Source: Cyanodermella asteris (lineage: Eukaryota > Ascomycota > Lecanoromycetes > Ostropales > Stictidaceae). From it: a stretch of DNA of 64,000 nucleotides. Each line of letters starts with the position of its first letter. Position 1 is the stretch's first letter. Shown piece by piece: positions 21,673 through 31,731 of the stretch. The translations under genes and the position numbers were made by a program. The notes beneath the pieces are model-generated. The model saw only the letters and a list, made by a program, of their open reading frames with translations. It was not told the origin of the DNA and did not search any database. The DNA lies in contig UYJD01000001.1 of NCBI GenBank assembly GCA_900618795.1, positions 1 through 64,000 of the forward strand, written 5' to 3'.

Positions 21673-22406
21673 ATGGCCTCTATCCGCGCGAATGCCCGCA
21701 AAGTGGCTTGCATAGGTCGCAATTTCGCGTGAGTTCGAAGCTCGGCTCTGTTGACAACGGCTAACAGCTCAGTGACCATATCAAAGAGCTCAACAATACC
21801 CAGCCAAAGCAGCCGTTCTATTTCCTGAAGCCGCCATCCTCGATATTACTACCTCGGGCTGGACCTGTATTGCGACCGAAGGGTGTGAATCTACACTATG
21901 AAGTTGAAATGGCCTTTGTCGTCGGCAAGGAAATGAAGAACCTGGGCGAAAAGGATGAAGCACGAATCTACGACGGAATAGATGGATACTGCTTGGCTAT
22001 TGACATGAGCGCGCGGAACGTGCAAGATGAGGCGAAGAAGAAGGGTCTACCGTGGTCAATTGCCAAAGGTTTCGACACGTTCTTGCCTATAAGCGAATAT
22101 GTTTCCAAGAAGGCCGTTCCCGACCCCCACAATGTCGACCTCACGCTCTCTGTCAATGGTAGCGTCAAGCAGGATGACAACACACGATTGATGTTGTTCC
22201 GAATACCGAGGATCGTGAGCGATATTAGCAAGGTCATGACTCTTGAGCCCGGAGATTTGGTCCTGACGGGTACACCAAAGGGTGTTGGGACGGTAGTATC
22301 AGGGGACGTCATGAAGGCCGACATGATTTTTGACGGCCGGCAACTTGCTCACATTGAGGTGCCCGTGGAGGACAGCCCAAGCTCGTATGAGTTCAAGGAG
22401 ACGTGA
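21673..22406 (+). CDS. fumarylacetoacetate hydrolase-domain protein, FAHD1 type (acylpyruvase / oxaloacetate decarboxylase)
   Basis: Two exons: 21673-21728, a 44-nt intron (GTGAGT...CTAACAGCTCAG), then 21773-22406; 229 residues. The join gives MASIRANARKVACIGRNFAD, the usual FAHD1 opening, and FYFLKPPSSI follows. The metal-binding acidic residues are visible in LHYEVEMAFVVG (Glu-x-Glu) and in the Asp of CLAIDMSARNVQ. The C-terminal block LEPGDLVLTGTPKGVG is diagnostic of the FAH superfamily. FAHD1 proteins hydrolyse acylpyruvates and decarboxylate oxaloacetate, typically in mitochondria, using Mg2+. Here the N-terminus is short, so targeting is unclear. It converges on the radical SAM gene, with 141 nt between stops. 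Confidence 0.93.
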
Positions 22407-22547
22407 TGATGAGGATGTGTTGTCGGAGGAGTGCCAGCGGTCGTGGTGTGATCTTGTTCGACTTAGAACAGTCAGATCGTTCATCTCGCCCGGCGCTAGG
22501 AGAGCCGAGGACAGCATGATGTGTCGGAGCTTGAATGCTGCTGGCGT

Positions 22548-23666
22548 TCAGATATTAAATCCATCATGTTTTGGCGGATCGCAGAAACGCCATATGCCCA
22601 CTGCTTCTGCCGCTTGTCGCACTGTCTCGACCTCACTAACATCCACGCGGCGATTGATGTCCGCGTACCTGACTTGAGCCTCCTCCTGGGGCATTTCGTC
22701 ACCCCCAGGCTCCTGCACCTTCATCGACTCGGGGTCAGTTGGCGGGCGCCGTTTTGGCTTGCCAACATTCGCAGTCGGGAAATACTGCTCCATGATATTG
22801 ACGAATACATCCGTCCCAAGACCATGCTCGGAGCCGAGCCACTGCATAATGTCTTTGCCCTCCTGGTATTCAGGCATCACGAGATGACGAACAAAGACCC
22901 CGCTGCATGCGATGCCGTCGGGCGTGAAGCAAAGATCGCCAACCTGACGATGCATTTCCTTGATCGATTCCTTTGCGCTTTCGACGTAGTTCTCCGCCTT
23001 GAGTAGCCGACGTGCCGTAGCTGGGTTCCAGACCTTGAAATCGGGCAAGTATATATCAACCAGGCCGTCCAGTAGCTCCAGACTGTCGAGCGAGTCATAG
23101 GCAGAAGTATTGTAGACGATCGGAATGTTCAAGCCCATGTCACGGGCGGCAAGGATGGAGAGAACGACCTGAGGAACGACATGCTCCGGCGTGACGAGAT
23201 TAATGTTATGTACATTGTCCACCTCCACCAGCTTCATATACCACTCCGCCAACTGCTCGGGTGTGAGGTCGAAGCCCTTGGCGGTGTGCGCCGTATCATA
23301 GTTTTGGCAAAAGACGCAACGCAAGTTGCAAGACGAGAATAACACGCTACCGCTACCGTGATGGCCTTGGATGCAAGGTTCTTCGCCGAAATGGGGCGCT
23401 ATCGTAGCGACTTTGACAGTTTCCGCGCCGATGTTGCATACACCGAGCTTCTCATAACGATTGACGCCACAGAGACGGGGACACAAGTTGCACTCTCGGA
23501 GATGGGCATATGCCTTTGAGCGCTTCTTTGCGGCGTCTACGGACGACAGCAGCTGGTATCGGGGAGCGTAGCTGTCGACGAGGAATGGCGGCGCAAGATG
23601 GAGGTCGCGGCGTGAGCCTGGACGAGTGCGCCATTGTCTTGACCTCAGCGTTCTTGCCAAGCTCAT
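22548..23666 (-). CDS. PflX/PflA-like radical SAM protein
   Basis: Intronless, 372 residues from ATG 23666. The radical SAM cluster motif is CNLRCVFC, with cysteines at 113, 117 and 120 (CxxxCxxC), which binds the [4Fe-4S] cluster that cleaves S-adenosylmethionine. An N-terminal cysteine set (CNLCPRLCGVNR, then GVCNIG) matches the PflX-like subgroup and may bind a second metal site. The TIM-barrel part continues through VYNTSAYDSL and VDIYLPDFKVW. Bacterial PflA enzymes activate glycyl-radical enzymes, but no such partner is seen here, and the fungal proteins have no proven substrate. The Arg-rich, acid-poor first 20 residues could be a mitochondrial presequence, which would suit an Fe-S enzyme. 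A bacterial origin of the family in fungi is plausible but is inference. Confidence 0.88.
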   Translation of the reverse strand: MSLARTLRSRQWRTRPGSRRDLHLAPPFLVDSYAPRYQLLSSVDAAKKRSKAYAHLRECNLCPRLCGVNRYEKLGVCNIGAETVKVATIAPHFGEEPCIQGHHGSGSVLFSSCNLRCVFCQNYDTAHTAKGFDLTPEQLAEWYMKLVEVDNVHNINLVTPEHVVPQVVLSILAARDMGLNIPIVYNTSAYDSLDSLELLDGLVDIYLPDFKVWNPATARRLLKAENYVESAKESIKEMHRQVGDLCFTPDGIACSGVFVRHLVMPEYQEGKDIMQWLGSEHGLGTDVFVNIMEQYFPTANVGKPKRRPPTDPESMKVQEPGGDEMPQEEAQVRYADINRRVDVSEVETVRQAAEAVGIWRFCDPPKHDGFNI

Positions 23667-24568
23667 GGCAATGGTCTGCGTTCCCTCAAATGAGCTCGTG
23701 ACGGTCGAGAGTTTTGAAAGACATGTACACGATAGTGGAATTTCTTGTCATCGATCCCAGCCGGCGGGTGCAAACATCATTTCGGCCCTTCCGCACGCCT
23801 TGCCCAACAGCACATATAGGTAGGTAGATTGTAGCAGAGAACCCGCATTCTTCCTCAACTGATGACAGCGTGCCAAATCTACACCTGGACCAGTGTTGCA
23901 AGAGGCGATTTTCAGCTGGGTGCTGAATGCAGTTTTGTCGTACGTGTGCACGGTACGGGAGCTTCAAGCTCGTACGCCTTCATGACCGCTCAATGACAAT
24001 CTGGCCTCTTAAAAACGCGGCAGCTAGCTTTCGCTGTCATCGATCTGACACCCGTGTCTAGCACAGTCAATCAGTCGGTCGGACTGATTTGAAAGACCGC
24101 GCTGCGACTCTGACAAGGTTTGAAAACGTCGCACGGGGAGAATGGCTGACCGCTACGGTCTATTGCTTTCTAAGCTTGGTCAGCCTGGTGGCGCATCTCA
24201 GTCATCTCCCCTCAGACGAGTGAGTTTCACGACACTCGCAGCTCGATCTGTTGAGCTGGCCAAGTCCTGACTTGTCCCTCAATGCCAGAGACGGTGAAGA
24301 GCGGGTATTTGCATCCTTGGATAACCCCGATCCACCCCCACTTAGTGTCGAACAAGCTTTCCAATCAAGTGATGCTTTTAAGCGACGAGTGGTGCCGAAG
24401 ATGGGTCGAGATCTCAGGTACAGTATTATCAATTAGTCAGGCTGCTGTGACTCGTTGACGCAGAACGACATATAAGTATGGCTTCCTCCAAGACGGAGTG
24501 AGGTCAGGAACATCTTCACGAACCACAATCAAATCAATCCTCTCACGATAAACGGACAGGCCGCAATC
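23667..24568. other. divergent intergenic region
   Basis: About 0.9 kb holding the promoters of the radical SAM gene (leftward) and the DUF1993 gene (rightward). No coding frame is supported. Confidence 0.45.
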
Positions 24569-25093
24569 ATGGTTTACTCACTTTATGACGCTTCTGTCTC
24601 ACTTGCTGAGAAAGGCCTGGTCACTCTGGCCAACATCATCACGAAAGCCGAGTCCGCACCAAACTCCGCCGAGTTCATCAATGCTCGCATCCACGCCGAC
24701 ATGTTACCCCTGAGCTTCCAGGTCTACATCGCGACAGACTTGACCCGAAAGTTCATCGCAAAGGCAACAGGCACCGAAGCCCCAACTCTCGACCGAGAGA
24801 TCCCAAGTCTTGCTGCGTGCAAGACCCGAATTGAGGAGACTCAGGCTGCGCTCAAGGCCCTCACCAGGGAGGTCGTCGAGGCGAAGACTGACACGGTTGT
24901 GAGCGTCGGACTGGGCCCGGGCCGAAATGCTGACATGGCCATTTTTGCTTATGTCAACGGCTACTTTCTTCCCAACTTCTTCTTCCACATTACTACTGCC
25001 TACAACATTCTGCGCAAGGAGGGTGTCGAGCTCGGTAAGATGGACTACCTTGTGCCATTCATCCACGAATACCTCCCTGCCAGCTCTGTCTGA
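24569..25093 (+). CDS. DUF1993-family protein
   Basis: Intronless, 174 residues. The opening MVYSLYDASVSLAEKGLVTL, the block MLPLSFQVYIATDL in the first half, and FFFHITTAYNILRKEGVELG followed by DYLVPF near the end match the DUF1993 family, small four-helix-bundle proteins related to the DinB fold. Their biochemical role is unknown; in fungi they are cytosolic and often stress-responsive, though nothing here shows regulation. The family's usual length is about 170 residues, so the gene looks complete. It follows a short leader with no upstream ATG close by. Confidence 0.88.
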   Translation: MVYSLYDASVSLAEKGLVTLANIITKAESAPNSAEFINARIHADMLPLSFQVYIATDLTRKFIAKATGTEAPTLDREIPSLAACKTRIEETQAALKALTREVVEAKTDTVVSVGLGPGRNADMAIFAYVNGYFLPNFFFHITTAYNILRKEGVELGKMDYLVPFIHEYLPASSV

Positions 25094-27236
25094 ACGGATT
25101 GGGTTCGTATTTGCGGGTCAGAAGATGGGACTCACGACGTCCATGATGATCAGAAACCACAATAAGGAGCTTGGCTTGTCGCCCAGAGACAGCTGGCTAT
25201 GGCATCGGTTGTGTCGATGAATATTTCCCAAATGAAAAAAATTGTGCATTTTCTTGGACGTCTCCAGTTCTGTAACATCAGTCCGGATCCAGTGACATGC
25301 GCATTTGATTTCAGCCAGTCACCACCATGTCAAAGTGGTGTTCGACTACTACTAACGCTCGCAGCAGATTTTACTGCTCCATTTCAACGCTGGCTAAGTC
25401 GCCGCAGGTGCCGTGTATCACGCCATAACAATGCTTCACAGGTCGAACTCCAAGAGCGGGTATGACAGCTGGTCTCCACCGGCCCGACCCTTCGCGTTTA
25501 AGGCCGGGCCGGTTTCACCCCATTTTGGCCCAATTTGGACAGCTGATCAGGAAGAGTCGCCCAGAACAGTGGTATTGAGCAGCTCGGCTGAAAGGCCTGC
25601 GAGCGGGCTGCCTGCTGTTCGCGCGATCATTTGAGGACAGACAAGCCTCTCGATGCCCTGTATGCCAGTGTTTTCCAATAATTACAGCCATACCTTACAT
25701 TTGAGACAAGATCTCAAGTCGAACTGCACTTGTTGGTCGACATGAAGAAATCCCAGGTCCTGCTTGGCATTGTTGCCCTGTACACCGTCACTGACGAGCT
25801 GTGGTCAATTTCAAGGAATGCGCTGCAGGCGTGTTCGAGATGCATGACTACCAGGACTGGTTCGTGCTGATGAACCACGACCAGCTGCAGGACTGTTCTC
25901 AGCTCAAACGACGTGTGCGCCCGGATGTCATCTTTGCAGTCGCTTTGGGTGTTTTCCCAACAATCAGCATGGTCCTAGGGAGCGAAAGAGGCTGATACGA
26001 TGATTCGATGCCGCAGAATCGACCGAAGCGGCTCAGGAGACCCATATGCCAGCAATCCAAGTCCAGATACGTCAATTACATTTTGCTATCGTGAAATTCG
26101 TCTACTCCATTCAGTACGTAGAATGCGGCAGAGGTAGTCTGTGCCACATGCGCAGGCCATCTCTTCGGATTCAGTTGCTTGCTCCATCGATTCCATCCCG
26201 CTGTGGGACGGTGAACGATGATCGTCCGAGGGCGTCACAAGCTCAGCCGCTATCCTGCTCTTGAAAATGGGCTGTATCTTTGGTTGGTCGCAAGATGGGA
26301 CTTGAGCTTTAGGAGCGTCTCGCATCTTGGCGACTGGAAAGGGTTCAGTTCACTCTCGTCTGACATCTTCACTCTCGATCTGTCATCTCATCAAATCACA
26401 GCCGGCTGACCGCATGAGCCACAAGTCCACAACCACCAATGAACCGCGTTCTTCAGATCTGAGGCTCTGAGTATTCGGGTTCCTCTACGGCTACTCCACG
26501 CTATCCGAGCGCGAAGCTGATGCTGACATCATGATCTTCCGACCACGGGAAGAGATCACCAACGGCTTGTGGCCGAGAAAGCTGTTATCGATGCAAGCCT
26601 CGACCGTGCTTTTCAGTTCAATATGGCCGTTGTCCTGTCATCGAGTGCTGAAAACGTGGCATTCCGCCGATTCCAAGCCGTGAATGCTTCGCCCGTGTCT
26701 GACGCGTGGCCCGCTTGCCGAATCGGGGGTTCATTCTGCGAGATGCCAGGATTTGGTACCTGTTCACGCGCCATGCTTCGCGTTAAGGTGCCTCGTTCGA
26801 TGTCAAGTCTGATTATTTTACTCTCGGTACGCCTTTGGCAGTGTTCATCATGCCAACTCTATGTTGCTTCTGCGCCTCCATTGTTGACATCTCTTGCAAT
26901 CGGCGTGCTTGGCTGGGCGGCAGTCGAGACAAGGCCGCCTGTTTATGGTCCGTCGAAGAGGATTGCGGCCGTACGGCGTAGTCTGTAGACTGCAATGTCG
27001 ATGGGTTGAGACCTTGATGGCCGATAAATAGTGCTTCTTCTTTCTCCCTTCTCCTTTCGAGCACCGCCTTTCCTATTGCTCTAACACGATAGTCTCGCGG
27101 CTCTGGGATTATTGCCTCACGGGCTTCAGCCTTCTTCCCAGACTAGTTTCCCCTTGCGAACTCAGTTTCATATCTTGCCATCCACTCATACTACAGCATC
27201 CCGTCTGTCCGTCTGGAGAGCTTGACCGACCGCATA
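25094..27236. other. gene-poor spacer of 2.1 kb
   Basis: No recognisable gene. A frame at 25801-25995 (hydrophobic end, no ATG start) and one at 26569-26988 show no family features. The last 200 nt before 27237 are C/T-rich, as expected for the leader of the next gene. Confidence 0.4.
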
Positions 27237-28337
27237 ATGGCCAGATCAGAGCGACCGCCTGCGAATGGCTTTGTGTCATTCATGCGCAAAGTCTATAATC
27301 CTGTCGGCTTCGGGAAAGGCTACAACGCCGTTCTGTGTATGTGCCTGAAGCGTTCTTGTGCTTTCGCGGTGCTGACTTTCCGAAAGGGTTCATCTTCGAC
27401 GGTGCACTCTTCGGTTTCACACTTTCAAGATTTCAATACTTGGATATCTGGGGTAAAGTTTCCTCGACCCTCCTGCTACCTCCCAAGTACTAAAATCCTG
27501 TGCAGGTATATTCTGTAACACCGACTCGAAGTCTGGCGGTGCATCGCCCGGAGAATGCTACTGGTACACCAACTTCGACCGAAACAAGCTCGGCATCATC
27601 ATCCATCTCGCGACTATCCTCCCTGCTGCGCTGCTGGCCGTCTTCCAGTTCATTCCCATCATCAGACACAAAGCCCTCCTCTACCATCGCATTGCAGGTT
27701 ATGTCATCATTCTGCTTGTTTTGATAAGCAATGGCAGCGCAATAGCAATAGCCAACCACTCCTTCGGCGGCGATGTCGTGGTAAGTTCCCTAGACCCAAG
27801 CAATTAAAGCAGTACACTAACCAAAGTCAGACTCGCGCATACGTCGGCGTTTCCGTAATAATCACCACCGGATCCCTGTTTCTTGCCTTGTACAACGTCA
27901 AGCGGCTGCAGATTGAGCAGCACCGTGCCTGGATGCTGCGGGCCTGGTTCTATCTTGGGACGATCATCACATTGCGCATCTTTATGATCATCATGGCTTC
28001 TGTTTCGGGCGTCTGGGGCGGTGAGGCAACACAATACAGAGTCTTCCCTTGCGAAGAGCTCCTCTTCATCAACGGCGGGAGTGCAAATCAGACCTACGCC
28101 CACTACCCAGTAAGCGACCCCTCAAACCCTGAAGCGTTCCGACCAGACGGCATGGCAATCGTACGTGCAGAGTTCCCACCAGGCCCTGGCGGCGATGCCT
28201 CAAATGTTGCGGCTGCGTTTCAGGTGAACTTTGGCACCGCGGGATGGCTGGCGTTGCTGCTGCACGCGATCGGTGTGGAGATCTATTTGCGACTCACGCC
28301 CAGGGAAGCTGAGAGGCTGAGGATGGTTAGCTATTAG
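27237..28337 (+). CDS. DUF2306-family multi-pass membrane protein
   Basis: Four exons: 27237-27336, 27387-27452, 27506-27780 and 27831-28337, with introns of 50, 53 and 50 nt and matching phases; 315 residues. After a short cytosolic N-terminus (VYNPVGFGKGYNAVL), hydrophobic segments appear at GIIIHLATILPAALLAVFQF, YHRIAGYVIILLVLISNG, AYVGVSVIITTGSLFLALYN and later ones. The His/Arg pattern HRIAGY ... QHRAWMLRAW is typical of DUF2306, a family of predicted membrane proteins distantly like cytochrome b561-type carriers. The loop EAFRPDGMAIVRAEFPPGPG is probably extracytosolic. Function is not known. The first upstream in-frame TTG is ignored in favour of the ATG. Confidence 0.85.
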
Positions 28338-30245
28338 AGACAGCTGGAACGCGGCATGAAAAATCCGGGGTCTGCAGGCCTGGCTGTGGACCGGCTTGGT
28401 GATGCTGAACCGTGGACGCCGATTGGGGTGATAACTAGTCGTAAGACTATCCTTGACCAGGGACTTCCCGAGTCAGTCGAGAGGAAAGTGGCGATGAGCC
28501 CGCGTACTGTGTCTACTGACTCGCGTTGAATCCGCTCTCGGACGCAGCAGGTGGTGTGTTTCAGCAAGGAACCGAGACGTGTTTGACAAACATGTAATCG
28601 CGAATCCAGACAAGGATTACGCGTGCACCCAAACAGATTCTGAGCGTCCATCACACGATCTATTTGAAGAATTATTCCGCAAACTTCCCAGTCAAGTTCT
28701 TTATCGTTCTGCTGAGCTACATCCACACACATCCCCCGAAAATTTCTGAGATCTCAAAAGAAAAAAGAAGCAACCAGCAGTCGATCGACCCAAGCATTTG
28801 AGTTTTAACTCGATCTTTGTTGACCTACATACATGTGTATATATATGAGCGTGCAGACCGTTCCTCTGTCTCCCATGGCTCACGAAAAAGTGTTCGGTGC
28901 AGGCGAGGCGCGAGACACTGCCAGAGCCGCAGGACACCGCACTGCAACGCGTGGCTAAGCGGAGCCCAACCCGGAAGATTACCATGGTAGCCTCGAAGAA
29001 GCCTTTGGGATCCTCAGCGTGGCCGTGTCCTCTCGAGCCAGGTTGTGTTAACGCAGGAGGAACTCGAGGACAAAGCGTGAGTGGAAACAACCCACGTCCA
29101 GGCAGCAGATACGCTCAAGCCCATGGGAGACAAGCACCATATAGCTCAAGGTCACTGGCCCATGTATCAGGGATCTCTGCATCTCAGATCTGCCCGACCT
29201 GGTCGGTCATACAGCTCCCGTCGACAGAGCCCCAAAACAAGGTCGACCAGGTCGATCTTCTCCAGGGAATTACGATATTGGCTGTGACGGAGAATATTGG
29301 ACTGTGAGTCAACAACATGGCATCGCTTCCCATACCGGCATTGCATAGACTGTCGACTTAACTTGGTTGCGAGTCCCTTGGTTCTGGCGAGCCTTCGCCG
29401 GCTCGGTCTAACATCCAAGTTACAGCGGTCCAACGAAACCAGCCACTGCCTGCAAGCTTGGAAGAAGAAGCATGGCAAATATTACTCGGCCACCCGCCTC
29501 CTCCAACATCACGTCGACAGAGGCGAAGAGCCGCGCACATGCTGCGAAAATGGATCTGATGATCTCGCTCTGATTGCAGATAAAGGCGGCAGGTACTTCG
29601 GCCCACCTCGTCGCCAACCAGAGCCGGTAATCTCTTTCGAACATTCAGTGGAGCAGGAGACCAGAGTTGCTGGTTAGGGAACGTCCGGCGATCTGAGGTG
29701 CCCGAAATTGGCACACAATCGAATTACAGACATTCAGGTCCATGATCGGCTCGCGCAGGGGCATCAGTCGGTTCGAAAACTGAAGCACGTGGCCCAGGGA
29801 AAGTTGAAGGCTGGAGTCCAGGTAGGCGCCCACGTTAGCCTCCAAGATGCCTTCGCCACCGCAGAGCTTCTGAGGATTTGCACCATCGTCGCGTGAGACA
29901 GAGCAGTACCACTGCTGTTGGAGACATCGAAATTCACGATGAGCGCAGCTTTTGCACCAATGCAATGTCTTATTCCTCGGTCCTTTGTTTTCCTTTGCGG
30001 GCAAGCGGGTCATTGACCCGGCAAGTTCCTTTGTGAGGACCTCACAATATGCATTGATATCATGAAACAATGCTCATTGTCCCCGGGGATGGCAGTATTA
30101 ATTAAAGATCCTCGTCTGGACTTCCATCTGCCGAGCTTCCTAGCACTGCTTTTCTCGTGTTCGGGTTTTTGACTCCTATATTCTACAAGCTCGAATACTC
30201 GGCCAACAAACGAAGTTATCAAACCGATAAGCAAACGGGACAAGC
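28338..30245. other. gene-poor spacer of 1.9 kb with a TATATATGAG element
   Basis: No recognisable gene. At 28840-28849 the plus strand reads TATATATGAG, the inverse of a motif that recurs in the 42-47 kb block. Frames on both strands (28701-29090, 29297-29677, 29645-30070) show no family resemblance. Confidence 0.4.
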
Positions 30246-31520
30246 ATGGCCAGTTCAGATGCACAGGTCCCGATCTTCGGGATTGAGATTGAGTGCATCG
30301 GGTTCCTCCTTTGGGACAGAATGCAAGGTAAGCGATATTTGCTTTCAGACCTGTCGCAGGACTGGGAAGAAACTGAGCTTGAGCTCGGTCGCTTCAGCAA
30401 CCAGCACCCAGTTCGCCGTGCACTGCACAAATTCTTTCAAGCTGCTAACGTTGCCCCTCCGCAGACGGTGAGCCTTGAGACGGTGACCTCCGAACTAGAC
30501 GGCCTTTCCGCTGAAGCTGGTCTGTCACCGCCACAAAGGGTGAATCCCGACCCGAACCCGAGCGACGACTTTTCCAGCTGGACGGTGACTACTGATGGCA
30601 CGATAGAGCCGGATACCGATGTCATTAACTTGGCTCTGGGGACTGGTGAATTTGACCACTTCGATGCCAAGGAATGCAGCAGATGGCTTCGACAAGGCAA
30701 CTCTACCTGGACGCCTGGTGATTCGTGGGAGCTCGAGGTATTTGCATTCGAAATTATCTCGCCTGTTCTACCTGCTAACGAGACAGGTTTCAATATCGTC
30801 AAGGGTGGCTTCGATGGCTTTCTAAATCAGCACGCCTTTGTTGTTAATAGCTCCTGTGGCTTGCACGTGCACGTTGCACCGGGCAAGTACTCGCACGACG
30901 GAGAATTCTCCCCGAACGCGCTGAAGAACCTCGCTCACATCTGCACATCAGCCGAATTCCAAATGGCTGGCCTTCAACCTTCACACCGCGCTTTCGAGAA
31001 CCCGGACGTGGAGCCAAATTCCCAGTCTTTGCCGCTGGAGCTCCGCAAGCCGCGAGATGCATTCAAGTATATCGAAGATCTCGCATCGGAGGGATTGAAG
31101 GAGTTCATCATCGGTGTGATTGAGGCAGACGATTCCGGCGAGGTCACCAAATTTTGGAATGTCAATTTCAAGACTCAATTCGCACGGTTCCAACTTGAGA
31201 ACGTTGGGGCACTCGCCAAAACGGTAGAGTTCCGCGCTGGTGAAGCAACGACGGACACAAACATCGCCTTGAAGTGGGTCCAATTCGTCACAGCATTAAC
31301 TCGCATCGCAATAGATGAGAGCAAGTCATGGGAGTTCCTCAAACATTATGGACCGCACATTTCGACTGAGCAGTTCCTCGTCGATGCTGGACTTGTGCAG
31401 TTTGTCGGCAATCTGACGATCCATTATCACGATTATGAGCTGTATCGGCATCGTCGAGATCGCAGTCGGATGGATAGACCGGTGACTGGGGGGATCTTCC
31501 ACCTCCCTGGAATCCATTGA
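30246..31520 (+). CDS. amidoligase-family enzyme (Amidoligase_2, COOH-NH2 ligase fold)
   Basis: Intronless, 424 residues from ATG 30246. Amidoligases share the glutamine-synthetase/glutamate-cysteine-ligase catalytic fold and join a carboxyl to an amino group at the expense of ATP. The family motifs are in order: FGIEIE at 11-16, TTDGTIEPD at 115-123, EIISPVL at 169-175, SSCGLHVHV at 202-210, and TVEFRAGEAT at 326-335, where acidic residues bind Mg-ATP and the His/Arg residues contact phosphate. In bacteria such enzymes occur in peptide-modification operons; fungal ones are widespread but largely uncharacterised. No signal peptide is present, so it should be cytosolic. It is tail to tail with a decayed Zn2Cys6 regulator, 211 nt away. 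The substrate cannot be predicted. Confidence 0.88.
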   Translation: MASSDAQVPIFGIEIECIGFLLWDRMQGKRYLLSDLSQDWEETELELGRFSNQHPVRRALHKFFQAANVAPPQTVSLETVTSELDGLSAEAGLSPPQRVNPDPNPSDDFSSWTVTTDGTIEPDTDVINLALGTGEFDHFDAKECSRWLRQGNSTWTPGDSWELEVFAFEIISPVLPANETGFNIVKGGFDGFLNQHAFVVNSSCGLHVHVAPGKYSHDGEFSPNALKNLAHICTSAEFQMAGLQPSHRAFENPDVEPNSQSLPLELRKPRDAFKYIEDLASEGLKEFIIGVIEADDSGEVTKFWNVNFKTQFARFQLENVGALAKTVEFRAGEATTDTNIALKWVQFVTALTRIAIDESKSWEFLKHYGPHISTEQFLVDAGLVQFVGNLTIHYHDYELYRHRRDRSRMDRPVTGGIFHLPGIH

Positions 31521-31731
31521 GAGAAAACTTATGCCCCTGTATTCATTTGATTGTACCAAAATGTCTTCGCTATTTTTCTGTCGCCATTCAAGTTCCATAT
31601 CGTAGGTCGTGAACGGTTCTCGAAAAATCATATTGATCTCAGCATTGCGACCTCTCGGCCGAATTCGTGCAGCTTTCAGTAGTGCGTGATTGACAAACTT
31701 CTAGGACGCGCCGCGACAAGGAAACCGGAAG

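Noticed and set aside
25741-25995. Open stretch starting ATGAAGAAATCCC that looked like a small secreted protein
   Set aside because: The ATG frame stops soon and the longer frame next to it starts with GTG; there is no consistent model.
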